Shown here piece after piece: positions 1-8,245 of a stretch of 48,191 nucleotides of DNA. Numbering within the stretch: position 1 is the stretch's first letter; every line of letters begins with the position of its first letter. The DNA is from Thermoproteota archaeon (GTDB lineage: Archaea; Thermoproteota; Thermoprotei_A; EX4484-217-1). Location of the stretch: assembly GCA_029258915.1 (NCBI GenBank), contig JAPDJU010000011.1, forward strand, positions 1 to 48,191, given 5' to 3'. Under the pieces are notes generated by a model. That model saw nothing but the letters and a program-made list of their open reading frames with translations, was not told the origin of the DNA and ran no database searches. The translations under genes were made by a program, and so were the position numbers.

Positions 1-111
1 TGAGAAAACAGCTTTAGAAAGCTTTGATCCAACTTTTTCTTTTAAACCTAGTAAAACTAGAAGATACCCTAAACCTATGAGCAAAAATATTTTTGCAACA
101 CTTTCAAGCAT
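1..111 (-). CDS. AEC-family (auxin efflux carrier-like) transporter, N-terminal fragment cut by window edge
   Basis: An open frame of 37 codons starts at the ATG in 111-109 and runs off the left edge without a stop. It begins MLESVAKIFLLIGLGYLL, then a short Leu-rich stretch and KEKVGSKLSKAVFS. A first hydrophobic helix followed by a Lys/Gly loop and LSK-VF is the typical N-terminus of AEC/Mem_trans permeases, which export or import organic acids through ten membrane helices. Only the first helix is visible. The upstream bases carry a weak GTGATA before the start. Family placement rests on this short pattern alone; another membrane protein is possible. Confidence 0.55.
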   Translation of the reverse strand, partial: MLESVAKIFLLIGLGYLLVLLGLKEKVGSKLSKAVFS

Positions 112-262
112 ACATTATCACGCAGTAGCCGCATTGAATGTAGAGAGATTTAAACTAAACCATTATTTAACTACATTGCTTCATAATCTAATGTGACTAT
201 GTAGGTTAAGTTTTAATAATATCTGTAAAAAACTGTGTAAAGCACTTATCGCTTCGGAATAT

Positions 263-1453
263 TTATTCTGCTGCACTTATCGTTTTTATCAATATGTTTT
301 TTCCATCTAATGTTATGGTTACCATATAGCTCCATATTCTTATTTCTGCCCGGTTATTTTCTACTGTCACTTTTGCTTCTATGTTTCTTAGTGCTTCTAT
401 GAACGTGTTATAGAATTCTTTAGCATCATTTAAAGTATCCCATGTTATGTTCCAATACAATATCCATGCTTTATTATTACGATATAGTATTACCAGGTCT
501 CCATTCCATCCTTCCGCAGCTTTCATGGCTTCTTCTAGGTTTATTTTTGAAGCTAATACTAGTAATATGTAGTACTCTCCCATAGCATTTACATATACTT
601 GGTCTCCTGTAACATTTATTGTTAAGGTTACTTCTATGGGCTCTTCTTTTCTCAAATATTTTTCCGGATGTATTATTTGCTCCGTTGTTTGAGGAGGATG
701 CTGGTATGCTTCATTTACTATAGTCCACCCTCCTTTAACGTAGAGCTGTTTTACGAAATTTTCCCCATAAATGTACGGGAATGATTGTAAGGCTATGTAT
801 GGGTTATTTAACGGTATAGTTGGTCGTGGTCTCGGAGGTATTCCCGTTAGATTACAGTACATGTCTGCTGTTAAGTCCGCATCTCCCTCGATTAAGGCTA
901 GTACTGCTAGTTTTGAGTCTAATGTTTCAGGGTATTCTGGTTTAAAATAGTGATATTGGAGAATATGGGTTAGTTCATGTGCTAACGCTCTTTTAGCTGT
1001 TGGATCTTTTACATTGAAGTTCTCCTTTACAATATATAGGGTATATGCTGATGTAGCTGCCATAAACGATGCTGTCCACTGTTTTTCCATTTCAACAATA
1101 CTGAAGTCTGGTGGTACCAGGAACGTTAACTTGTAAACTATCTCTTTATACAGCATTTCTTTCGATGGTGTTGGAGGAGGACCCCAATGTTTTAAAACCC
1201 ATTCCCTAGTAATCACAACTACGTTAGTTTCTTCCGGGAATTTCAGATCTCTAATATCTTCAACATATAATTTAACTTCATTAACTAGCTTAACTATCTC
1301 TCTATCAGCTTCTACAGCTTGAGGATAAAGGATAGGGCTAGTATATCTTAATATAAAAACAGTAATGGCTAAAGTTATGATGAATATTAGTATTGTGGTC
1401 AAATGTTTTCTTAACAAATTAGCTAACCTAACATCATTTTCTTTCTCAGCCAA
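263..1453 (-). CDS. Membrane-anchored zinc metallopeptidase (HExxH, gluzincin-like)
   Basis: The 396-residue product has one N-terminal membrane helix (about residues 17-36) and a large domain that should face outside the cell. HELTH at residues 159-163 is an HExxH zinc site, and E189 in the segment LIEGDADL is a good candidate third zinc ligand, the gluzincin arrangement. The C-terminal third (about 280-396) is beta-rich and ends in alternating hydrophobic strands. The start codon is TTG (TTGGCT), a start context seen again elsewhere in the window. The gene is divergent from the XPB helicase, 123 bp away. I infer a cell-surface protease; the substrate is unknown. The exact peptidase family cannot be fixed by eye. 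Confidence 0.7.
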   Translation of the reverse strand: MAEKENDVRLANLLRKHLTTILIFIITLAITVFILRYTSPILYPQAVEADREIVKLVNEVKLYVEDIRDLKFPEETNVVVITREWVLKHWGPPPTPSKEMLYKEIVYKLTFLVPPDFSIVEMEKQWTASFMAATSAYTLYIVKENFNVKDPTAKRALAHELTHILQYHYFKPEYPETLDSKLAVLALIEGDADLTADMYCNLTGIPPRPRPTIPLNNPYIALQSFPYIYGENFVKQLYVKGGWTIVNEAYQHPPQTTEQIIHPEKYLRKEEPIEVTLTINVTGDQVYVNAMGEYYILLVLASKINLEEAMKAAEGWNGDLVILYRNNKAWILYWNITWDTLNDAKEFYNTFIEALRNIEAKVTVENNRAEIRIWSYMVTITLDGKNILIKTISAAE

Positions 1454-1576
1454 CTATTTTCTTAGTAGGAAGCTAGGTTTAAGCGTTAACATTCCTGACA
1501 TTAAACATGTATATCATACTGTTAACCGTTAAATATTCTGCTAACATATTTTAGAAAGAATATAGGGTTAGATACT

Positions 1577-3190
1577 GTGTTGCTGTTTAGAGTACGCTGG
1601 GTCACTGCTTTAGATTTTAAAAAGCTTATGAATGTTTCCGACTATGTTAGGTATGATCCTAAGCTTGGTTTTAATATTTACAGGTTAAACCCTGTTAAAG
1701 CTGCTAAATACGGTTTAGAAAACACTATCAATTTCCTTTCAAAATACGGAGTTTACATTCCTGAAAACATTAGAAAAATAATCAATGATGTTTCTAAGAA
1801 CAATGTAGATGTTTACATTACTTTTGAAGGAGCGGATCTAGCTATTTACAGTACTAAGGAGTTTTTAAACGAAGCTAGGGGAAGAAATCTTATCGTCTGG
1901 GATAGAAAATACGGCGTTTGGAAAGCTAAACCATTAAACCTACATAAAATACTACATTTAGCTTCAAACATGAATTTTAAACATAAAACATCTTTTAAGC
2001 TAAACTATAAGCTGTCTTTTAAACCGAAACTCGAAACTACATTAAGAGAATACCAGGTGGAAGCTTTTAAGAAGTGGGTTGAGAATGAGTGTAGAGGGGT
2101 TATAGTTTTACCTGTAGGTTCAGGTAAGACGCTTATAGGACTTAAAGCAATAGAGTATTTGGCCGTAAAAACAATTATCCTAGTTCCAACAATAGATCTC
2201 CTACATCAATGGAAAAATGTTTTGACAGAAAAACTAAGAATATCGGAAAACATGGTAGGTATTTTCGGTGGCGGTAAGAGAGAAATTAGAGAAATAACCG
2301 TTATGACATATGATTCAGCATATATAAACCTAGATAAGTATCCCACATTTTTCGGACTAGTTATTGCGGACGAAGTTCACCACGCTGTTGCCCAAAACTA
2401 TAGGAAATCTTTCGAACTTATAACGGCTCCTTACCGTTTAGGTTTAACAGCAACACCGTTTAGAACAGATGGACTACATAAATACTATGGTGAAATAGTC
2501 GGAGAAATAATTTACAGTTTAAAACCTGAAATACTTCAGAAAAAAGGGTATTTAGCAAAACATGTTGAAGAAAAAATATACATTGAACTTTCCAGGGAAG
2601 AATTGGAAGAATACGTTGAACTAATGGAGAAGTATCTTAGGTTCTGTGAAAAGAAAATTCCTGGAATAAAAGATCCCAGAGAAAGGTTTAGAAAAGTATT
2701 GGAACTTGCAGCTAAAGACCCTGAAGCACGTGAAGCTCTTAGAGCCAAGAACAAAGCTAGGCAAATAGCTTTAAGTGCTGAAAGGAAAATCAGAATCGTT
2801 GAAAATCTCTTAGAGAAAAACCCTGAAGAAAAAATAATCATTTTCTCAAGATACACCGATATTGTGAGAGAAATTTCCAGAAGATTCCTAATACCTAGAA
2901 TACTCCACGACACACCTAAAGATGAAAGAAAAGAAATCTTAAGAATGTTTAAAGAAGGCAAAATCAGGATTATAGCTACAGCGATGGCCCTAGATGAGGG
3001 TGTCGACGTACCTGACGCTTCAATGGCAATAATTATTAGCGGTACAGGCAGCCATAGAGAATATGTTCAAAGACTAGGTAGAATTCTTAGACCTAAAAAA
3101 CATGTAGCTAAACTGGTTGAAATAATAACTAAGAAAACAATAGAACCTCATCTGGCCTGGAGAAGAAGGAGAGAAGAAATTTTCGAATAA
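1577..3190 (+). CDS. xpb: XPB-type superfamily 2 DNA helicase
   Basis: Archaeal XPB (537 aa) is an ATP-dependent 3'-5' DNA helicase/translocase thought to open DNA for repair together with Bax1. An N-terminal damage-recognition-like region (about 1-150) precedes helicase domain 1 with LPVGSGKT (178-185), DEVH (266-269) and TAT (292-294). A Lys/Glu-rich thumb-like insert (about 325-400) follows, then helicase domain 2 with ALDEGVDVP and QRLGRILRP. Length and order match the family. Where studied XPBs carry the RED motif, this protein reads RTD (297-299). The start is GTG, and an ATG 51 nt downstream is an alternative. It ends one base before the convergent bax1 gene. Confidence 0.93.
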   Translation: MLLFRVRWVTALDFKKLMNVSDYVRYDPKLGFNIYRLNPVKAAKYGLENTINFLSKYGVYIPENIRKIINDVSKNNVDVYITFEGADLAIYSTKEFLNEARGRNLIVWDRKYGVWKAKPLNLHKILHLASNMNFKHKTSFKLNYKLSFKPKLETTLREYQVEAFKKWVENECRGVIVLPVGSGKTLIGLKAIEYLAVKTIILVPTIDLLHQWKNVLTEKLRISENMVGIFGGGKREIREITVMTYDSAYINLDKYPTFFGLVIADEVHHAVAQNYRKSFELITAPYRLGLTATPFRTDGLHKYYGEIVGEIIYSLKPEILQKKGYLAKHVEEKIYIELSREELEEYVELMEKYLRFCEKKIPGIKDPRERFRKVLELAAKDPEAREALRAKNKARQIALSAERKIRIVENLLEKNPEEKIIIFSRYTDIVREISRRFLIPRILHDTPKDERKEILRMFKEGKIRIIATAMALDEGVDVPDASMAIIISGTGSHREYVQRLGRILRPKKHVAKLVEIITKKTIEPHLAWRRRREEIFE

Positions 3191-3191
3191 A

Positions 3192-4415
3192 CTACTTCCC
3201 CATAATTTCCAAAATCCTTCTATAGGGTAAAATAGGCCTACCCTGCCTTAAACTATAGTATATTATGGGTATTTTTAATTTAGAAACGTACGGTTTAAGT
3301 TTCTCGTCAGCTAAAACAATAATGTTTCTTCTAAACTTAACTACTTCAGCTAGTTTAAACATTTTCTTTTCAACATATTCTTTCCTCCAGAAACCAACTA
3401 TCTCAACAAGGAACTCTACACCTTCTTTTTCAATTTTGAAATCCGGAATATAGAGAACATCACCTAAAGCTACGGGTTCAGGTTCTCTAACAACATTAAG
3501 TCCTATAGCTTTAAGAGTGTAATATATTCTCTTTTCAACTTCACTATCGAAAGCAAGTTGTGGCTTAAGATTTTCTGGAACCTTAAGTTCAGGTTGAAGC
3601 TTATCTGAGAGAACTCTAATGTTTAAAACCTTCCTTCTAAAATGGGTTTTAGCGTAAACAAACCATTTGTCAAGGTTTTTAAGTGTTGGAATAATTTTGC
3701 TAACAAGAATTGATAATCTAGAACCATATTTCGTAGGTTTTCCGAAAACCCCGTGTGGGCCTTCAACGCTAACATGTAGGGTTTTTTCTTTTCTAAAATA
3801 CTTAATATCGTATATCAGCCCGTAAAACTTACATATTCTACCAATTTTCTTAGCAAGTCCAGCTAAAACCCTTGAATCACCTTTACACTTAACATAAACC
3901 TTAGAGCTATTAATGAAAACAGTATCTAGGGTTTCGAAATTATATAGTGAAACAACATCTCCAACACTAGGTTTTCTAACCCTAGTTAGAGGCATGTTTG
4001 AAATGTCATCAGCCCACATAACAGCTTCAATACTAGGTATTTTCAACTCCTTAGAAATAGCTTCAATAAACTTACCCCTAACATCCGAAGAAACAAAGCC
4101 ACCAAATCTCTCATTAACTATTCTGAAAACTCTGACCCTAACATCTCTAGGGTTAACAACATGTTTTAACCCAACAATTTTAGGCTTATAGAAGTAAGAC
4201 ATAACCTTCTTTAAACCACCGAATAACCTATCATCTTTAACAGCAGCCCTTAATTCATCCCACATAATATCTCCAAAACACTTACCAACCCAGCCTTCAT
4301 AAAAACCAATAACAGCCTCAACAACGCTACGATCCTCTAAAGAAGAAAGATAAACAGGCTCAAAAACACCCTTCCCAACAGCCTTCAACCTTAAATAACG
4401 CCTACCATAAGTCAA
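3192..4415 (-). CDS. bax1: Bax1 (DUF790) nuclease, XPB partner
   Basis: This 407-residue protein matches the Bax1/DUF790 family, a structure-specific nuclease that binds XPB and together with it is proposed to make archaeal repair incisions. The N-terminus (RRYLRLKAVGKG, then FEPVYL) is typical. The C-terminal nuclease domain has an early Glu in FDSEVEKRIYYTL, then YIPDFKI, then FLVEIVGFW followed by a lysine-rich stretch, the PD-(D/E)xK pattern. It is convergent with xpb, with one base between the two stop codons. In most archaea the two genes are adjacent and usually lie in the same direction, so this orientation is unusual. The family call is firm. Confidence 0.9.
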   Translation of the reverse strand: MTYGRRYLRLKAVGKGVFEPVYLSSLEDRSVVEAVIGFYEGWVGKCFGDIMWDELRAAVKDDRLFGGLKKVMSYFYKPKIVGLKHVVNPRDVRVRVFRIVNERFGGFVSSDVRGKFIEAISKELKIPSIEAVMWADDISNMPLTRVRKPSVGDVVSLYNFETLDTVFINSSKVYVKCKGDSRVLAGLAKKIGRICKFYGLIYDIKYFRKEKTLHVSVEGPHGVFGKPTKYGSRLSILVSKIIPTLKNLDKWFVYAKTHFRRKVLNIRVLSDKLQPELKVPENLKPQLAFDSEVEKRIYYTLKAIGLNVVREPEPVALGDVLYIPDFKIEKEGVEFLVEIVGFWRKEYVEKKMFKLAEVVKFRRNIIVLADEKLKPYVSKLKIPIIYYSLRQGRPILPYRRILEIMGK

Positions 4416-4604
4416 TTAAACACCCACACTCATTACGTTAGCCTAAGCTATCCTTAATAATTACATTAATTAAAATCATTCGCCTTACCTGAAACTGACA
4501 TCTAACATTTAAACTAATGTTTTCTAAAGCATTTCCTCATATTTTTAGGACATGTTACCTTAGAATTCGAAATCTTTTTCTTTTTAGATAGAGATGAACT
4601 ACTT

Positions 4605-4985
4605 ATGAATTTGAAAGATTTAATGGAGTTCCAAAAAGAGTTCGATAAACGTCATGGATGGGATTGGAGTAAAGCAGGTAAAAAGGAACGTCTAGAAAAC
4701 TTAAATTATTTAGCTATAGCATTAGCGGGTGAAGTAGGGGAGTTCTGCAATTTAGTGAAGAAGGTTACAAGGAAGTTTAAGAGTAAAGGAGAGCTTCCTT
4801 CCGAGGAAGAATGGAAAGAAATGAAAGAAGAACTGGTAGATATCTTCATATATGTTATCAAAGGTGCGGCTGAACTTTTCAACATGGACTTGGAAGAAGA
4901 ATACTTTAGGAAAATGAAGCTTAACGAAGAAAGGTTTAAGGAGTTCAAATCAAATGAGCTCAAAAACAAGAAAACTTGCCGTTAG
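4605..4985 (+). CDS. MazG-like nucleotide pyrophosphohydrolase
   Basis: This 126-residue all-alpha protein carries the metal-binding pattern of the MazG/dUTPase-like superfamily: ALAGEVGEF in one helix and, about 40 residues on, KEELVDIFIYV. These give the ExxE and ExxD pairs that hold Mg2+. Such enzymes hydrolyse NTPs or dNTPs to the monophosphate and pyrophosphate and clear non-canonical nucleotides. A single MazG domain of about 110 residues is the normal archaeal size. The Lys/Glu-rich ends are probably exposed. The gene starts with ATG and is divergent from bax1 (189 bp apart), so a shared repair or nucleotide-hygiene context is possible but not shown. T-rich sequence follows the stop. 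Confidence 0.82.
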   Translation: MNLKDLMEFQKEFDKRHGWDWSKAGKKERLENLNYLAIALAGEVGEFCNLVKKVTRKFKSKGELPSEEEWKEMKEELVDIFIYVIKGAAELFNMDLEEEYFRKMKLNEERFKEFKSNELKNKKTCR

Positions 4986-4998
4986 CCTTAATTCCCTA

Positions 4999-5015
4999 TT
5001 TTTCACATGTCTTTT
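4999..5015 (+). terminator. T-rich stretch after mazG-like gene
   Basis: A run of five T (4999-5003) and a second run of four (5012-5015) begin 13 nt after the mazG stop. Archaeal RNA polymerase commonly terminates at such U-rich tracts without a hairpin. This is position plus composition only. Confidence 0.35.
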
Positions 5016-5150
5016 CCTCCAACATTGCAACGAACACACTAACATAAGAGAATTAAAAATGTTTTTATTTCCATGTATATAGGGTTTTTCCATTATAATT
5101 AGCATATTAAGGTGAAATATCTAGAATTCAAAGACAATGTGATTGAGTGT

Positions 5151-5176
5151 ATTATGTGTTACATAATGTATAAAAA
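5151..5176 (+). promoter_or_regulatory. Palindrome and TATA box of the amidohydrolase gene
   Basis: ATTATGT (5151-5157) and ACATAAT (5161-5167) form a perfect 7-bp inverted repeat with a 3-nt spacer. It ends two bases before a TATA-box-like TATAAAAA (5169-5176). The usual archaeal spacing of about 25 nt puts the transcript start near 5195-5200, practically at the start codon of the next gene, which suggests a leaderless or nearly leaderless mRNA. The palindrome occupies the BRE position, where a bound repressor would block TFB. The regulator is not known. Confidence 0.55.
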
Positions 5177-5199
5177 TGGTAAGGTGAATGTTAGGTTAG

Positions 5200-6585
5200 G
5201 TGCGATCATTGGCTGATATTCTTATTGAAGGTGGTTTTGTTATAACAATGGATTCTGAACGTAAGGTTATAAGAGATGGCGGAGTTGTAATAGATAAAGG
5301 CAGAATAGTTTTTGTCGGTAAAAAGAATGAAGCAAGAAGAAAGTTTAGAGTAAAGAAAATTATTGATGCCTCAAAATGCGCTATAATCCCCGGATTAATC
5401 AACGCTCACACCCATTTATTTCAGTCATTGCTACGTAATCTTGGAACAGACATGGAGCTTCTTGACTGGTTAAAAACATCTATTCACCCTGCAATATCAT
5501 GTTATAGTGAAGGAGATGTTCGTATAGCAGCTTTTTGGGGAATTATTGAAAACATAAAATCAGGAGTTACATGTATTATTGAAAACCACTATGGTGCAGG
5601 ATATTATGAAACAATACTTGACGCAATGATAGAAACAGGTATAAGAGGATGCTTAGCACGGGGAATTTATGAAATTAATGTTGTAGATGAGCTTAAGGAA
5701 AAACCTGATGAAGCTATAGCAAGCACTGAAAGACTAGTTAAGAGATACCATGGTGCTGCTAATGGAAGGATAATGGTAGCTGTTGCTCCAATGCATCCAT
5801 GTTTTGCAAGTAAAGAATTATTACTGAAGGCCAAGGAGCTCTCAGACAAATACGGTATATTGTACCATACCCATACTGCAGAGTCGAAAAGAGACCAGGA
5901 ATTAAACGTTAAAACTCATGGTAAAACAGATGTAGAACTACTTCACGAACTGGGAATACTTAGCCCTAAATACCATGCAGTACATGCAGTATGGGTTTCC
6001 GAGAAAGAAATAAAATATTTAGCAGAAACTGGAGCCCATGTAATACATAACCCTGTTAGTAACATGTATTTAGCATCAGGTATTGCTCCTATTCCGGAAA
6101 TGTTGAAGGCAGGTATTAATGTTGCTTTAGGAACAGACGGATCTGCAAGCAACAATACTCAAGACATGCTACAAACTATGAAGTTTGCCGCATGTCTACA
6201 TAAAGTTAGTAAGCTTGACCCTTTAGCTCTTACTGCTTGGGATGTTCTTGAAATGGCTACTATTAATGGAGCTAAAGCTTTAGGTTTAGAAAAAGAGCTA
6301 GGTTCTCTAGAGGTTGGAAAGAAAGCCGACATAACAATTATTAATCTAGATAAACCCCATATTAAACCTATACATGACCCTGTAGGTTCAATAGTTTACT
6401 GCGCTAACTGCAATGATGTTGAAACAGTAATTATTGACGGTAAAATAGTTATGGAAAACCGGAAAATACTAACACTAGATGAGAAATCATTTGCAGAGAA
6501 AGCAGAATCAGGAGCATACAATATTAAAGAAAGAATAAAGGAAAGATTCAACATCGAATATCCTTTCGAAAAACACATGATTTAA
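5200..6585 (+). CDS. Amidohydrolase, MTA/SAH deaminase / SsnA-AtzB-like
   Basis: The 461-residue product is a metal-dependent hydrolase of the nucleoside/base deaminase and chlorohydrolase group. After a small N-terminal beta segment comes GLINAHTH with metal ligands H70 and H72. A later HTHTAES supplies the third histidine region, HAVW a further one, and GTDGSASNN the catalytic aspartate. Candidate substrates are 5-methylthioadenosine/S-adenosylhomocysteine, guanine-type bases or related compounds; the motifs do not separate these. The listed start is GTG. A TTG nine nt later (TTGGCTGAT) lies six nt after AGGTG and copies the TTGGCT starts of two other genes here, so it may be the real one. 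An upstream palindrome suggests specific regulation. Confidence 0.8.
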   Translation: MRSLADILIEGGFVITMDSERKVIRDGGVVIDKGRIVFVGKKNEARRKFRVKKIIDASKCAIIPGLINAHTHLFQSLLRNLGTDMELLDWLKTSIHPAISCYSEGDVRIAAFWGIIENIKSGVTCIIENHYGAGYYETILDAMIETGIRGCLARGIYEINVVDELKEKPDEAIASTERLVKRYHGAANGRIMVAVAPMHPCFASKELLLKAKELSDKYGILYHTHTAESKRDQELNVKTHGKTDVELLHELGILSPKYHAVHAVWVSEKEIKYLAETGAHVIHNPVSNMYLASGIAPIPEMLKAGINVALGTDGSASNNTQDMLQTMKFAACLHKVSKLDPLALTAWDVLEMATINGAKALGLEKELGSLEVGKKADITIINLDKPHIKPIHDPVGSIVYCANCNDVETVIIDGKIVMENRKILTLDEKSFAEKAESGAYNIKERIKERFNIEYPFEKHMI

Positions 6586-6682
6586 CATAGTATTAGTCCA
6601 TGAAATATTATTAGCTCCCATGCCTGTAATGCTAAAGTTCCATTTTCCACATAGGTAGCTGATATTACATGGATATTATTTA

Positions 6683-6765
6683 GTTCTTGAAGAACCTATG
6701 TAGTTTCTATAGAAACATTGTTTATTGCTCCTATCTCACACTATAAGCAAGCTATAAGGCTTATA
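6683..6765. repeat. Three inverted repeats in a convergent intergenic region
   Basis: GTTCTTGAAGAAC (6683-6695, odd-centred) and GTTTCTATAGAAAC (6703-6716) are two self-complementary blocks whose centres are about 20 bp apart. A third pair, TATAAGC (6742-6748) and GCTTATA (6759-6765), brackets the stop of the DMT transporter. ACATAGG (6651-6657) can also pair with CCTATGT (from 6695). The region separates two convergent genes, so these could be bidirectional termination or mRNA 3'-end structures, or a paired protein site. No gene is seen in 6586-6760. Confidence 0.5.
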
Positions 6766-7615
6766 TGAAGTTTAGTAGTATTATTCCTAATATTGTAAGT
6801 AATATTCCGATAACATGTTTTCTACTTAGCTTCTCTCTTAACGCGATTCTTGAGAAAATAGGTGTTAAAGCTGGTGCTGCAGCTGATATTGATGCTCCAG
6901 CAGCTGCCCCTATAATTTCCACTGCTTTAAGCAATGAATAATATCCTGTAACTAGTCCGAAAGTTCCCCCTGCCGTAAGGAATAATATATGTTCTCTTCC
7001 ATATTTCCTAACATTTCTCAAAGCTATTGGTGCTAGCATTAATGCTAGAAAAATCCCTCTCGAAAACTGGAGTTCTGCTGCTGAAAAGTTTTGAAGAGGG
7101 ATTTTAGCTATAGCAACATAGAAACCCCATATAATAGCACACAGAATAGCTGCTAAAAACCCTAAAAGCTCCCCTTTGGGGATGGTTAGGTATATTGTGA
7201 AGACACCTGAGAGGATAAGAAGTAACCCTAAAATTAGAGGAAGTGAAACAGTTTCTCCCATAAGGGAAACTGAGAAAATAAGTGTAAAAACAGAATATGT
7301 ACTGGTTAGAGCTAAAGCTAAGGAGGGCCCTATTATCTTAATAGACAAAATGAAAAGACTATCTCCAACAACATTCCCTAAAAATGCAAGAATAAAACCC
7401 CAAAATAAATAGTTCAGACTCATGTTTGGAAGCATGTTACCTGTAAAAGCAACGTAGAAAATATAGGCTACAGGAAGAGAGAGAATAGCTCTAATAGAAT
7501 TAGCTTCTAAAACACTAACACTCTTACTGCCAAGCCTATAAAATACGGGAGAAAGAGCAAAGGAGATAGCAGCTAACACACCATAAAAAACACCTAAAGA
7601 AACCATGGAAACCAC
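6761..7615 (-). CDS. DMT superfamily (EamA) transporter
   Basis: The 284-residue protein is almost entirely hydrophobic and shows about ten membrane helices in two similar halves, the EamA/RhaT layout. The N-terminal half includes SNSIRAILSLPVAY-like text after EA, and the second half has EILGIILLNF-like closing helices. Gly/Ala/Ser-rich segments such as IIGAAAGASISAAAPAL resemble the conserved penultimate helices. Family members export amino acids, nucleobases or other metabolites, and the substrate cannot be read from sequence. M4 is an alternative start. It is convergent with the upstream amidohydrolase and divergent from the OB-fold gene; no operon partner is visible. Confidence 0.85.
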   Translation of the reverse strand: MVSMVSLGVFYGVLAAISFALSPVFYRLGSKSVSVLEANSIRAILSLPVAYIFYVAFTGNMLPNMSLNYLFWGFILAFLGNVVGDSLFILSIKIIGPSLALALTSTYSVFTLIFSVSLMGETVSLPLILGLLLILSGVFTIYLTIPKGELLGFLAAILCAIIWGFYVAIAKIPLQNFSAAELQFSRGIFLALMLAPIALRNVRKYGREHILFLTAGGTFGLVTGYYSLLKAVEIIGAAAGASISAAAPALTPIFSRIALREKLSRKHVIGILLTILGIILLNFI

Positions 7616-7710
7616 TGTTTCAACAGCTTAAACACTTAAGTAAATTAAACTTATCCTCAAATACTCTAAATAATATATAATGCTCAATGGAACATGGAAA
7701 TTCTTATATC

Positions 7711-7718
7711 TATATAAA
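7711..7718 (+). promoter_or_regulatory. TATA box of the OB-fold gene
   Basis: TATATAAA lies 66-73 nt before the listed ATG of the OB-fold gene. The implied transcript start near 7740 leaves a leader of about 45-60 nt with no clear Shine-Dalgarno sequence. Confidence 0.4.
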
Positions 7719-7783
7719 GCTCTAAAATCAACTATTATGATACTAAGAGAATAAGTAGTTGTTTAGTAAACTAATTTATAGAA

Positions 7784-8095
7784 ATGGTCTTAACTTGGAT
7801 GGGATTAATGAAAGTTAAAGATGTAAAATCTGGAATGAATGACATAAACCTTATTGTAAGAGTTGTGTCTGTAAGTAAACCTAGGAAAGTAATGACAAGA
7901 TATGGTGAAGCAATGGTTGCAAGCGCTCTTGTAGCTGATGAAACAGGAGAAATTACCTTAACTCTTTGGAGAAACCAAGTAAACATTGTTAAGCCAGGTT
8001 ACATGATAAAGATTGAAGGAGCTTTCGCGAAAAAGTTTAGAGACAAATTAGAGCTAAATGTTGGTAAAAGAGGGAGAATAACCGTAGTAAGGTAA
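7784..8095 (+). CDS. Single OB-fold ssDNA-binding protein (crenarchaeal SSB/RPA-like)
   Basis: At 103 residues this is one OB fold, resembling the N-terminal domain of Sulfolobus-type SSB. It has the KVKDVKSGMNDINLIVRVV opening strand, VADETGEITLTLW with a binding-face tryptophan, and VKPGYMIKIEGA followed by a basic tail KFRDKLELNVGKRGR. Such proteins bind single-stranded nucleic acid during replication or repair. There is no acidic C-terminal tail, unlike Sulfolobus SSB, so it may be a stand-alone accessory OB protein. The start is uncertain: ATGs at 7784, 7799 and 7808 are in frame, and MKVKDVKSG (7808) would begin exactly at the fold. A winged-helix regulator gene follows 150 bp later. 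Confidence 0.75.
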   Translation: MVLTWMGLMKVKDVKSGMNDINLIVRVVSVSKPRKVMTRYGEAMVASALVADETGEITLTLWRNQVNIVKPGYMIKIEGAFAKKFRDKLELNVGKRGRITVVR

Positions 8096-8188
8096 CAAGG
8101 AATAAACGCGGAACATCGTTAGTGCAGGCTAGGCTAACATTACTGTAGCTTAGCTTACAATAAGTTAAAGAGACTGGTTGTTTTTCCT

Positions 8189-8235
8189 CCTCAAATGTGA
8201 TATATTTGTTGAGCCGAATAGACATATTTGAGGTG
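8189..8235 (+). promoter_or_regulatory. Long inverted repeat that can mask the Shine-Dalgarno of the HTH regulator
   Basis: CCTCAAATGTG (8189-8199) pairs with CATATTTGAGG (8223-8233) over 11 positions with a single G-U pair in RNA, leaving a 23-nt loop. The 3' arm contains most of GAGGTG (8230-8235), the Shine-Dalgarno sequence for the GTG start at 8246. If transcription starts upstream of 8189, the stem would hide the ribosome site. As DNA, the same repeat could be an operator for autoregulation. Confidence 0.55.
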
Positions 8236-8245
8236 TTTATAAGCA

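Noticed and set aside
1483-1535. Repeated GTTAAC/GTTAA elements between the protease and xpb genes
   Set aside because: They are short, unevenly spaced and expected by chance in AT-rich DNA.
2536-2961. 141-codon minus-strand ORF within xpb
   Set aside because: Antisense shadow: Ser/Leu/Phe-rich composition mirrors the Lys/Glu codons of xpb, and it has no start context.
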